NCBI GenBank assembly: GCA_965229335.1 | Contig: OZ245874.1 | Span: 3,658,001-3,722,000, forward strand | DNA length: 64,000 nt | Source of the DNA: JAFKFH01 sp017307375 | GTDB lineage: Bacteria > Pseudomonadota > Alphaproteobacteria > Ferrovibrionales > Ferrovibrionaceae | Direction of reading: 5' to 3' | In this document: piece after piece, positions 16,560 through 25,393 of the stretch | How positions within the stretch are numbered: position 1 is the first letter of the stretch | How the letters are laid out: each line of letters starts with the position of its first letter | Translations under genes and position numbers: made by a program | The notes under the pieces: generated by a model | Told to the model about the DNA's origin: nothing | Database searches by the model: none | Seen by the model: only the letters and a program-made list of their open reading frames with translations

Positions 16560-17438
16560 ATGCCGGAACTGTTTGCTCTCGGCACCGCGCTCTGCATCGC
16601 GCTGTCGTCCATGCTGTCTGCCGAACTGGCCGGACGCATCGGCGTGGTGACGATGACGCGGTGGCGGCAACTCGTGGTGACGACGGCCATGGTCGGTCTG
16701 ACCACCGCGGTCGGCGGCTGGGCCGGGTTGCAGCCCTGGCATCTGGTCTGGCTCGCCATCTCGTCGATCACCGGCATCATCATTGCGGAAACCGCGCTGA
16801 ACGCGGCCATCTTCGACATCGGACCGCGTCCGACCATGCTGGTTTTCTCGCTCAACGCGCCGATGGCCGCACTCTTCGGCGTCGTGCTGCTGGGCGAACG
16901 GCTCGGGGTGATGCAGGTCTGCGGGATTGCCCTGGTCGTCGGGGGTGTCGTGCTCGCCGTGCTCTACGGTGGCCCGCGCGACCGGCGGGTCGGGGCGGCG
17001 TCGGCACCGCGGCGCAGCCGGGGTGTCCTGTTCGCCCTGATCGCGGCCGCCGGGCAGGCGGGCGGCGCGCTCAGCGCACAGCCGGCAATGGCCGATCATG
17101 TCAGCCCGTTTGCGGCGATGGCCGTTCGTTGCGGGGTGGCGGCAACCATCCTCGTGACGATCTCGGCTTTCCGCCGTGGCGGGCCTGACGGCGGCTTCTC
17201 CTGGCCGGCCTTCCGGCTGGCCGCGGCCGGCGCGCTGATCGGATCGGGCCTGGGCATGCTGCTGTTGATGGCGGCCCTTGCCCGGGGCAGCGTCGCGGTG
17301 GTCTCGACCCTGGCGGCGATGACGCCGGTGGCGGTCCTGCCGATGGTGTGGTGGCGGTCTGGGCACGCGCCACCGTGGCAGGCCTGGATCGGTGCCGCGC
17401 TCGCGGTTGCCGGCACGGCGTTGATCTTCCTGGCATAG
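16560..17438 (+). CDS. EamA/DMT-family transporter
   Basis: 292-residue inner-membrane drug/metabolite transporter with two EamA repeats (about 1-140 and 155-290) giving ten predicted helices, for example LVWLAISSITGIIIAETALN and ALIGSGLGMLLLMAALARG. Typical repeat ends are PMAALFGVVLLGERLGVMQVCG and LPMVWWRSGHAPPWQAWIG. The substrate is not predictable. No convincing purine-rich ribosome site precedes the ATG; the region upstream is pyrimidine-rich with a T7 run at 16503-16509. Confidence 0.87.
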   Translation: MPELFALGTALCIALSSMLSAELAGRIGVVTMTRWRQLVVTTAMVGLTTAVGGWAGLQPWHLVWLAISSITGIIIAETALNAAIFDIGPRPTMLVFSLNAPMAALFGVVLLGERLGVMQVCGIALVVGGVVLAVLYGGPRDRRVGAASAPRRSRGVLFALIAAAGQAGGALSAQPAMADHVSPFAAMAVRCGVAATILVTISAFRRGGPDGGFSWPAFRLAAAGALIGSGLGMLLLMAALARGSVAVVSTLAAMTPVAVLPMVWWRSGHAPPWQAWIGAALAVAGTALIFLA

Positions 17439-17473
17439 CGTATACCGGGACCGGCCGGGTCGCTGCCATGGCT

Positions 17474-18204
17474 TCAGTAGCGGATCAGCCGCCGTTCGAT
17501 GAACACGACAACAGCGAACAGGGCGATCGACAGCGACGACGACAGGACGATGGCGGCATAGAGCCGGTCGGACTGGTAGTTGAACGTCGCCTTGATGATC
17601 AGCGCGCCGAGCCCTTTCTCCGAGCCGATCCATTCGCCGACGATGGCGCCGATCACCGCCGTGGCCGAGGCGATGCGCAGCGACGAGAACAGCATCGGCA
17701 GGCTGCGCGGCAGGCGCAGGCGCCAGAAGACTTCCCAGGGCGTGCCGGACAGCACCCGGAACAGTTCATGCTCGTTGGTCGAGGGTGAATCGAGGCCGCG
17801 GATCATGTTCACCAGCGTCGGGAAGAAGCAGATCACGGCGGCGATGACGATCTTCGGCGTCATCCCCAGCCCGAAGATCAGGATGATGATCGGCGACAGC
17901 GCCAGCACCGGAATGGTGTTGAAGAACAGGACGACCGGGAAATACATCGCCTGCAGCCGCCGCGAGTGGACGAAGACGACGGCGAGCAGGAACCCCGCAA
18001 GATTGCCGATCACGAACCCGGCCAGGCTTTCGATAGCGGTCGGCCAGAGATTGTCGAGCAGCAGCGGCCAGCTCTTGCCGAAGACCCCGGCAATGGTCGT
18101 GGGGGTCGGGACGATATAGGCCGGCACCCCGGCCCAGGGCAGCAGGAACTGCCAGCCGACCAGCAGCGACAGCGCGCCGAGTATCGGCAAGGCGAGGCGG
18201 GCGA

Positions 18205-18208
<4 letters not shown>
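17474..18208 (-). CDS. ABC transporter permease (SsuC/TauC-like)
   Basis: 244-residue inner-membrane permease with six predicted helices. The EAA loop reads HELFRVLSGTPWEVFWRLRL, and the segment GAIVGEWIGSEKGLGALI is diagnostic for the nitrate/sulfonate/taurine/thiamine-precursor permease branch. Its ATG overlaps the ATPase stop by 4 bp. It is the last gene of the importer operon. Confidence 0.9.
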
Positions 18209-18978
<770 letters not shown>

Positions 18979-18981
18979 GGT

Positions 18982-19998
18982 TTACGCCGGGGCGTTCAGC
19001 TTCGCCCGCTCCGCCTGGGACAGTTCCAGGATCTTCGTCGTGTAGACGTCCTCCGCCTTCGGCCGGCCGTTCGGATATTGTCCGACGCGATCGAGCAGGG
19101 CGATCTGGTCCTCGATCGATTTCGGGTCGAAGGTGCCCCAGCCGTCCTTGGCGGTCGCGGCGTCGAAGGACAGCTTGAGCACGAGATCGATCGTCTTCTG
19201 TTCCCAGCCGAGATCGAGCTCGGGGTAGGCGGCGACCAGCTTCTTGACCGCCTCCTGCGGGTTGGCATGGACCCAGGCCCAGCCCTTGGCCACGGCGCCG
19301 ATGAACTTGGCGAGCGTTGCCGGATCGCGGGCCAGCGCGGCATCCGAGGCGAAATAGACATTGGCGTAGGAAGCGAGGCCGAGATCGCGGACCAGCAGGT
19401 CGATGCGATCTTCGCCGATGACGCTGAGCGCCTGGGTATTGGTGATCCACCCGCCGATCGCGTCGACCTCGCCGCGCACCAGCGGCGCCTTGTCGAAGCC
19501 GACGTTGACCACCGTCAGTTCCTTGATGTCGATGCCGTTCTTGGCCGCGATCGCATCGATGAGGAAGCGTGCGGTCGGCTGGATGCCGATCTTCATGCCC
19601 TTCAGATCGGCGGCGCTGCGCAGGGGCTTGGACGGCTTGGACGTGAAGGCGTAGGGGCCGGTGCGGAAGCCGCAGGCGATGATCTTGACCGGCACGCCGC
19701 CGGCGCGCGCGGCATAGAGCTGCGGCGTCTCCGAAAACTGGCCGAGCAGCGCCGAGCCCGAGACGACCGGCGGCACCGTCGCGGCGTTGGGGCCGCCCGG
19801 GCTGAAGCTGACGTCGAGCCCGGCCTCCTTGAAATAGCCGTTCTGAACGGCGATGACGTCGCCGATCTGACCGTTGGACATCAGCCAGTCGTATTGGATG
19901 ACAACCTTGCCGGCGGCCTTGGCGCCCGGCGTCAGGAACAGGTTCAGGCCCGGCGCGAAGGCGGCGGCCTTCAGCAGGGTGCGGCGGTCGATGGTCAT
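18982..19998 (-). CDS. ABC transporter substrate-binding protein (SsuA/NMT1-like)
   Basis: 338-residue periplasmic binding protein of the NMT1/THI5-like superfamily. The N terminus MTIDRRTLLKAAAFAPGL is a probable Tat signal (RR-x-L-L), cleaved near AKA-A. The mature protein starts VVIQYDWLMSNGQIGD, which resembles pyrimidine-precursor or aromatic-ligand binders more than sulfonate binders. Other features are NGYFKEAGLDVSF and GEVDAIGGWITNTQAL. The gene sits between the VOC gene and the ATPase, so the ligand is probably the substrate of the FAD-linked oxidase of the same operon. Confidence 0.88.
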   Translation of the reverse strand: MTIDRRTLLKAAAFAPGLNLFLTPGAKAAGKVVIQYDWLMSNGQIGDVIAVQNGYFKEAGLDVSFSPGGPNAATVPPVVSGSALLGQFSETPQLYAARAGGVPVKIIACGFRTGPYAFTSKPSKPLRSAADLKGMKIGIQPTARFLIDAIAAKNGIDIKELTVVNVGFDKAPLVRGEVDAIGGWITNTQALSVIGEDRIDLLVRDLGLASYANVYFASDAALARDPATLAKFIGAVAKGWAWVHANPQEAVKKLVAAYPELDLGWEQKTIDLVLKLSFDAATAKDGWGTFDPKSIEDQIALLDRVGQYPNGRPKAEDVYTTKILELSQAERAKLNAPA

Positions 19999-20020
19999 GT
20001 GAAGCCCCCGTGTCGTTCGT

Positions 20021-20470
20021 TTATTCTGCGTGTGACGGCCGTTCGTCGTGATAGTCGCCCGGGCCGCCGTCGAGCCAGGCGTAGAGTTCCCACAGCGTGT
20101 CGTCGGGATCGGTGAAATAGGCGCAGCGCGCGTTCCATACATAGTCGGCCGGCGGACCCTGGAACGGCACGCCGCGGCGCGAAAGCTCGGCAAACAACCG
20201 GTCGACCTCGGCCGGCTCGGGCAACTGGACGGCGACACAGACCTTGTGCGCGCCACGCGGCCCGCGCCGCCCGGAGACGCCGGTATGCTGCGCGATGTGA
20301 TCGAGTTCCCAGGCGGCAAGCGTCACCCCGGCGCCATGGAAATCTGCGAAACCCTCGGCCCGGCGGCGCAGGGTGAAATCGAGCTTGCCGGTATAGAAGG
20401 CGACGGTACGCTCGATATCCTCGACCAGCAGGCAGACATCGGAAATGGGGTGGAGGCGCCCGAGCGGCAT
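20021..20470 (-). CDS. VOC (glyoxalase/bleomycin-resistance) family protein
   Basis: 149-residue vicinal-oxygen-chelate protein, either a small metalloenzyme or a binding protein. ISDVCLLVEDIERTVAFYTGKLDF opens the first beta-alpha-beta-beta-beta unit; HKVCVAVQLPEPAEVDRLF and AYFTDPDDTLWELYAWLDG form the second. Metal ligands plausible from the fold are the Glu in LWELY and a His in the central region. I chose the ATG at 20470 over upstream starts, which lie in the GntR gene. It follows gntR by 4 bp. Confidence 0.85.
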   Translation of the reverse strand: MPLGRLHPISDVCLLVEDIERTVAFYTGKLDFTLRRRAEGFADFHGAGVTLAAWELDHIAQHTGVSGRRGPRGAHKVCVAVQLPEPAEVDRLFAELSRRGVPFQGPPADYVWNARCAYFTDPDDTLWELYAWLDGGPGDYHDERPSHAE

Positions 20471-20474
20471 CGGT

Positions 20475-21203
20475 TCAATCCTTTTTGCGGGCCGATGGCA
20501 GGATGACGCCGACGCGTCCGGCCGCACCGACGATATGGGCGCGCATCGCCGCGCCCGCCGCCTCGGCATCGCCCGCGACCAGCGCTTCGTAGATGCGGAC
20601 ATGTTCGCCGACATTGACCTCGACCAGATCGTGCAGCGGGTTGGTCAGCCGGGCATAGTGGATCGAGCGCCGGATCTGTTCGCAGACGAAGGAAATGAAG
20701 GTGTGGATATAGCCGTTGCCGGTGGCCAGCGCGATTTCGCGATGGAATACCAGATCGGCGTCGATCGAGCCCTCTTCCCAGCGTTCCTCGCCGCTCATCC
20801 GGTCCAGCGCCGCCTTGATGGCATCGAGGTTGTCCTGGCCGCGCCGCTCGGCGGCGAGTGCCGCCGCCTCGGCCTCCAGGATGCAGCGCAGCTCGAACAG
20901 CCGCTCCATGTTGCCGGCAGCCTTCAGCCCCTCGGCATCGATGCGGATCGCGGCCCGCTGTTCGGGCCCCAGCACGAAGGCGCCGACCCCCTGGCGTGCC
21001 TCGACCAGGCCATCGGCGCGCAACTGGGCGATCGCCTCGCGGACGACGTTGCGGCTGACCCCGAACTTCTCCGACAGCTGCTGCTCGGTCGGCAGGCGGC
21101 TGCCCGGGTTGAGGTCGCCGTGCTCGATCTCGCGGCTCAGCAGCGCGGCGACGCGATGGGGCAGGGCTTCCACCGTTCCGATCATCGGTGAGCGGCGTTT
21201 CAT
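20475..21203 (-). CDS. GntR-family (FadR/FCD) transcriptional regulator
   Basis: 242-residue regulator. The winged helix-turn-helix occupies about 10-75 (GSRLPTEQQLSEKFGVSRNVVREAIAQL cut here to LSEKFGVSRNVVREAIAQL), with the C-terminal FCD effector domain after about 95 (LFELRCILEAEAAALAAE, DLVFHREIALATGNG). FCD domains often bind small carboxylates. The ATG at 21203 overlaps the oxidase stop (ATGA), so the regulator sits inside the operon it probably controls. The palindrome at 22682-22698 is a candidate operator. Confidence 0.92.
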   Translation of the reverse strand: MKRRSPMIGTVEALPHRVAALLSREIEHGDLNPGSRLPTEQQLSEKFGVSRNVVREAIAQLRADGLVEARQGVGAFVLGPEQRAAIRIDAEGLKAAGNMERLFELRCILEAEAAALAAERRGQDNLDAIKAALDRMSGEERWEEGSIDADLVFHREIALATGNGYIHTFISFVCEQIRRSIHYARLTNPLHDLVEVNVGEHVRIYEALVAGDAEAAGAAMRAHIVGAAGRVGVILPSARKKD

Positions 21204-22630
21204 GCGGTCATCTCCTCGCGCGGTATCACGCAGCCCGGATTCATCAGGCCGTCGGGATCGAGGCCGGTCTTGATCGCAACGAACATCCGTTTGTCGACCG
21301 GCGCCAGCCCGGTCCAGAACCGGTCGCGGCGGGTGCGGCCGATGCCGTGCTCGGCACTGATCGAGCCGCCGGCCTCGGTGACGATGGCGAACAACGCCGT
21401 CTCGATGGCGAGGCCCGTCGCGCGGGCCGCGGCTTCATCGAGAGTCGCGGGCGGCATCGCGTTGAAATGCAGGTTGCCGTCGCCGGCATGGCCATAGGCC
21501 TGGGCGATCCAGTCCGGGTGGTTGGCGGCGAGATAGCCGCGGGCGGCGTCGACCAGCGCCGGGATGCGCGACGGCCGCACCGACAGGTCGGTACGCATGT
21601 GATAGCCGCTGCGCATCTGCCCTTCGACCAGGCCTTCGCGGATGCGCCAGAAGGCGCGGGCCTGCGCTTCGCTTGCGGCCAGCACCGCCTCACCGAGGCC
21701 CGCTTCCATCGCCTCGGCCAGGAATGACTCGACCATCGATCGCAGGTCCAGCGCGCCGCTGCATGAAACTTCGATCAGCACGTGAACCGGTGCCGTCACC
21801 GGCAAGGCCAGGTCGGGATGGGCCGAGCGGGCATAGGGAATGCATTCCGCGCCGATGACTTCGAAGGCCGTCATCAGGTCGGCGCAGCCATGGCGGGCAC
21901 GGGCGAGCAGGGTGATGGCGTCGGCGAAGGAGGCGAGGCCGAGATAGGCGGTCTCGATCCGCGCCGGCCGCGGCACCAGCTTCATCTCGACCCCGGTGAT
22001 GACGCCGAGCGTACCTTCCGAGCCGATGAACAGCTGCTTCAGGTCGTAACCGCGGTTGTCCTTGCGCAGGCCGGACATGCCGGACCAGAGCGTCCCATCG
22101 GGCAGCACCACTTCAAGCCCCAGGATCAGGTCGCGGGCCATGCCGTAGCGCAGCACATTGACGCCGCCGGCATTGGTGGCGGCATTGCCGCCGACCTGGC
22201 ACGACCCTTGCGCGCCGAGCGACAGCGGCAGCAGGCAATCGACTGCCTCCGCCGCTTCCTTCAGCGTCTGCAGGATGCACCCGGCATCGGCGCGAAGGGT
22301 GAAATCGACCGGGTTGACCTCGCGGATGCGGTTCAGCCGTTCCAGCGAGAGGATCACGGGCGTTGCCGTATCATCCCGACGGACGACCGCACCGGCCACG
22401 AGACCGGTATTGCCGCCGATCGGCATGACCGGCAATTGCCGGTCGCGGCAGAGACACATGACCGCCTGTACCTCGGCCACCGACTTCGGACGCAGCACTG
22501 CCAGCGCCCGGCCCCGGTAGTCGCCGGCCCAGTCGCGCAGGTAACGGTCGCCCGCCTCCGTGCCGGCCAGCACCCCGGCGGGACCCAGAATGGCCCGGAA
22601 GTCGTCGAGGCTGGCGGTGGAAGGACCCAT
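21200..22630 (-). CDS. FAD-binding oxidoreductase (GlcD / D-2-hydroxyacid dehydrogenase type)
   Basis: 476-residue flavoenzyme likely to oxidise a 2-hydroxy acid. The FAD-binding_4 domain shows VMPIGGNTGLVAGAVV, GNAATNAGGVNVLRYG and FIGSEGTLGVITGVEMKL; the FAD-oxidase C domain shows YGHAGDGNLHFNAMPP and ISAEHGIGRTRRDRF with the usual metal-binding His residues. I selected the ATG at 22630 with GGGAGA upstream over a TTG at 22663. First gene of an operon with GntR, VOC and SsuABC-like genes, which suggests import and oxidation of one compound. Confidence 0.92.
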   Translation of the reverse strand: MGPSTASLDDFRAILGPAGVLAGTEAGDRYLRDWAGDYRGRALAVLRPKSVAEVQAVMCLCRDRQLPVMPIGGNTGLVAGAVVRRDDTATPVILSLERLNRIREVNPVDFTLRADAGCILQTLKEAAEAVDCLLPLSLGAQGSCQVGGNAATNAGGVNVLRYGMARDLILGLEVVLPDGTLWSGMSGLRKDNRGYDLKQLFIGSEGTLGVITGVEMKLVPRPARIETAYLGLASFADAITLLARARHGCADLMTAFEVIGAECIPYARSAHPDLALPVTAPVHVLIEVSCSGALDLRSMVESFLAEAMEAGLGEAVLAASEAQARAFWRIREGLVEGQMRSGYHMRTDLSVRPSRIPALVDAARGYLAANHPDWIAQAYGHAGDGNLHFNAMPPATLDEAAARATGLAIETALFAIVTEAGGSISAEHGIGRTRRDRFWTGLAPVDKRMFVAIKTGLDPDGLMNPGCVIPREEMTA

Positions 22631-22662
22631 GCGGGCTGGTCTCCCGGCGTGGCAGATGACCA

Positions 22663-22691
22663 AACATACATATCATCCTACAACCTGACAA
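22663..22691 (-). promoter_or_regulatory. candidate promoter of the FAD-oxidase/SsuABC operon
   Basis: Minus strand TTGTCA (22691-22686), 17-bp spacer, TATGTT (22668-22663), then about 33 bp to the ATG at 22630. Spacing is ideal and the match is 5/6 plus 4/6. Confidence 0.45.
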
Positions 22692-22698
22692 TCAGGTT
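22682..22698. promoter_or_regulatory. 17-bp perfect palindrome over the -35 box
   Basis: AACCTGA-CAA-TCAGGTT, perfect 7-bp arms, overlapping the -35 hexamer of the oxidase operon. A dimeric repressor such as the GntR protein of the same operon would block polymerase here. Confidence 0.5.
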
Positions 22699-22950
22699 CT
22701 TGTCAGCCGGGCGGCTGGGCGGAGAGCGCGGAGACCGAAGAGTTAATGCGAGCGACGACCAGCATGGCGGAGCGGCAGGCGAAGCGATGCGCGACCGGCG
22801 AGCCTGCCTGCTGGCCTATCATGGGGGCATTGTCGCCTATCCCACGATCACCCGCGCCTAGTCGCTGGCCCTGCTGTCGAGGAGCGTTACCTGCAGCCGG
22901 CAGCCCGGCCGAACCTCCGACGCGGATGCTCAGTCAAGCGGATGATGGCA

Positions 22951-23766
22951 TCAGGCCAACCGCTCCAGCTCGGGAAGAATGAAGCCTTCGACCTTGCTGT
23001 CCAGCGGCCGCGTCCGTCGTGCCACATGCCCACCGTCGGTATTGCTGCCGCCTGTCGTCACCGAGGTGTTGAACTCGATCGTTCGAAGTTGATTCCCTTG
23101 CACGCTTTCCACAAGGCCGACGTGATTGGGCACTCCCGTCCCGCCCCAATTGTAGACGACCAACCAGCCCGCTCTCGGTGCTTGATTGCCGATAGCCTCG
23201 GCTCTCGCCAACCAACGTCTCTTGCCGAGGGCGACATTCTTCATGTCGGCGACCGACGGGGACGGATAGAAATGTTGGCGATCGACATCCGACAAAAAAC
23301 TCCTGAGGGCCACCGTCGAATATTCGCCGATGCCTTTCTGTCGCGCATAGAGTTTTACGGCAAAATACGAAATGCCTGCGGCGCAGAAGGGAACGTTGGT
23401 GCCGTTCGAATTGAATGGCAGATTGAACAAACCTAAATATTCCGATATCTCCGCGCGGTTGTTTTGTCGGTTTTCCCCAACATGCTCGGCGCATTCGGCA
23501 ACCAACCTCGCCCGGATGTCCCTGATTCGGGGTTCGAAGGATGCCTTCTGTACGCCGTTGACCGCGTTCATGATGCGAACGGGGTTATACACGAGCGTTT
23601 CGCGCGGCAAGTTTGGATCGCCGAACTGGACCACGTTGATTACCTTGTCATAGGGATCCGGCGTAGTATCCGTCGCGTCGGTTTGCTGTGCGACGACCAG
23701 GGGAGGCAAGGCCGTGACGGCCGCCCCGGTTGTCGCGATTTGCATCAAGGTCCGCCGGTTGAGCAT
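22951..23766 (-). CDS. exported CHAP-like (NlpC/P60 superfamily) amidase
   Basis: 271-residue exported protein, probably a cysteine peptidase or amidase acting on peptidoglycan. The N terminus MLNRRTLMQIATTGAAVTAL is a Tat-type signal, cleaved near VVA-QQ. A Cys-His-Asn arrangement typical of CHAP domains is visible: Cys128 in VPFCAAGISYFAVK, His215 in GVPNHVGLVESV (after GWLVVYNWGG) and Asn233 in TIEFNTS. The assignment rests on this motif order; overall similarity to named families is weak. It follows the caspase-like gene by 15 bp and belongs to the AT-richer island. Substrate and target cell wall (own or foreign) are unknown. Confidence 0.65.
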   Translation of the reverse strand: MLNRRTLMQIATTGAAVTALPPLVVAQQTDATDTTPDPYDKVINVVQFGDPNLPRETLVYNPVRIMNAVNGVQKASFEPRIRDIRARLVAECAEHVGENRQNNRAEISEYLGLFNLPFNSNGTNVPFCAAGISYFAVKLYARQKGIGEYSTVALRSFLSDVDRQHFYPSPSVADMKNVALGKRRWLARAEAIGNQAPRAGWLVVYNWGGTGVPNHVGLVESVQGNQLRTIEFNTSVTTGGSNTDGGHVARRTRPLDSKVEGFILPELERLA

Positions 23767-23781
23767 GATGAGATATCCTTT

Positions 23782-25167
23782 CTAGAGTCGCTTGAAGGCG
23801 AACTCGAGGGGACACCGGTCGAACCTATCGAGATCATCAATGGTGAGGTCACGATATGCCGGTGTCGCAAGCGCGGCGAAATGCAAAGCTTGCACGTCGT
23901 AGCGGCGAGCCTGCAAATTCTTGGTCGCGTGATCGATGATGCGCAGTTTGACGCCGCCTTCGATCAGGGCCTTGGCGGCGGCCTTGACGACTTCCGGCGG
24001 GGCGTCGGGATGGCAGGCGAGACCATTGGTGGGCCGGTTCGTATCGAGGAATGATGCTGTTGCCAGGAAGGGGATTTTCGAACTCTCCAGAGCCTCCTTT
24101 ACGAGCCCATGATCTCCCTGCTTTTCATAATATGTAACTTTGTAGCGCTTGTCCGGCCAAGTATTTGCAACTATTTCAATTGGTTCATTCAGATTCTGCA
24201 GGTAAATTTTCCCCCTGCTTCGAATATTTTCGAATATTTCGTGTTGTGATCTGTCAGCATATTTGAAAATAAAGTCACCGCCGTCCATTACCATAACCGG
24301 ATTGCCCCGGCGGTCTTTTTCCGACGGTATGAAGCCCATCAACGGGCTTGTTTGCCTATCAGTATTATTTGCGACTTTATCGCGTAACCAGATGCCCAGT
24401 TCCGATGCCCGCACGACTCCATCGTTATTCAGGTCGGCATAACCGGAAATGCCAAGAATGAACGCCGGCGAGAAGATGCTCGGGCTAGGTGTTCTTTCAT
24501 TTTCGCGGCCGGCGGTGATGAACTGCCGCGTAGGTCGCTTGAGATCTTCGAAGTCCACGAGGCTGCTGGCGCCCTTGATCTCCGTAGTCGATTTTTGCGT
24601 AAAAATTGCGGCCGAATAACACGCGTCCACGATTACGAGCGTATGCAGGGCCTTGGAGTCTTTGACGGTCTGGATGATCGCGTCGGACGAGAGGCCCCAG
24701 GCACGTGCCTTGTCACCTTCTCCTGGGCTGTCTATTGCAGCAAAATATCCCGACCGTGTCGGCTGATAGACCCATCCATGCCCGGACATCACAATCAGGA
24801 TTCTGTTTTTTCCGACACCATATCGGGTAACGAAATTCTGAACCTCTGCTAAACTTCCTTTGCCGGATGCGGTTGGATCGCAGAATACATGCACGCGAAA
24901 TCCTTGAGATACCAGAACATTAGCAATGTCGTCAGCCTCAGTGGCGACTTCTTCCAGCACAGACCAAGGGCTAGCATAATTGCTTGCCGACAGTATGAGC
25001 GCGTAACTGCCGGTGTATAAGATCTCATCCGAAGTGGAGTTTTCGTATTTTACCGGTATCGTTAAAGGCTTACTTTCCCCTATTTCACCGCATTGCCGCG
25101 CACTAGCGGTGGCGCCGCTCAGGAGGTAGAAGCACGCCGCGACCAAAAGGAGATACAAGAAGCGCAT
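23782..25167 (-). CDS. exported caspase-like (peptidase C14) protein
   Basis: 461-residue caspase-like cysteine peptidase (orthocaspase type) with a Sec signal peptide (residues 1-23, ATASA-R). The p20-like core shows YALILSASNY (about 55-64), EADDIANVLVSQGFRVHVF, catalytic His130 in LIVMSGHGW and catalytic Cys183 in VIVDACYSA. An EF-hand-like loop follows at 245-256 (DLNNDGVVRASE), suggesting Ca2+ binding. The C-terminal half (about 290-461) is unassigned. An exported location is notable, since many bacterial caspase homologues are cytosolic. The ATG has AAAGGA 7 bp upstream. Cotranscription with the CHAP gene is likely. Confidence 0.85.
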   Translation of the reverse strand: MRFLYLLLVAACFYLLSGATASARQCGEIGESKPLTIPVKYENSTSDEILYTGSYALILSASNYASPWSVLEEVATEADDIANVLVSQGFRVHVFCDPTASGKGSLAEVQNFVTRYGVGKNRILIVMSGHGWVYQPTRSGYFAAIDSPGEGDKARAWGLSSDAIIQTVKDSKALHTLVIVDACYSAAIFTQKSTTEIKGASSLVDFEDLKRPTRQFITAGRENERTPSPSIFSPAFILGISGYADLNNDGVVRASELGIWLRDKVANNTDRQTSPLMGFIPSEKDRRGNPVMVMDGGDFIFKYADRSQHEIFENIRSRGKIYLQNLNEPIEIVANTWPDKRYKVTYYEKQGDHGLVKEALESSKIPFLATASFLDTNRPTNGLACHPDAPPEVVKAAAKALIEGGVKLRIIDHATKNLQARRYDVQALHFAALATPAYRDLTIDDLDRFDRCPLEFAFKRL

Positions 25168-25393
25168 TTGCGTGTCCTTTCTTCATAACAATAACGTAAA
25201 TTAGAGTTTTGCTCTCCTACGAAACGCGAAAGAAGGTCCAGGCCGTGTTGCTACGGATTATTTAAGAAACTGTATTTTATTGTTCGTGCTGCAGTCTCGA
25301 TATGTCCGCTGGACATGTATTTCGCTGCTCATGGCAGTTTCCGTGGGCGGATATGTCGATGGACCCTCACCAACCTACCCGTCCACGACCATG
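25168..25393. other. 226-bp spacer within the AT-rich island
   Basis: Separates the orphan gene from the caspase-like gene. It has AAAGGA before the caspase start. An open frame on the plus strand begins here (TTG 25280) and runs into the orphan gene; its first 55 codons resemble the start of a small lipoprotein but lack the lipobox cysteine. I do not call it a gene. Confidence 0.4.

Larger units (their letters stand above)
22631..22950. other. 320-bp spacer: oxidase promoter plus unassigned sequence
   Basis: The left part holds the minus-strand promoter and palindrome annotated below. From about 22700 to 22950 I see no convincing gene; short open frames on the plus strand lack ribosome sites and family resemblance. 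This is the junction between the GC-rich operon and the AT-rich island. Confidence 0.5.

Noticed and set aside
22746..22982. 78-codon plus-strand frame in the spacer before the island
   Set aside because: No ribosome site, no family resemblance, and it runs into the CHAP gene end.
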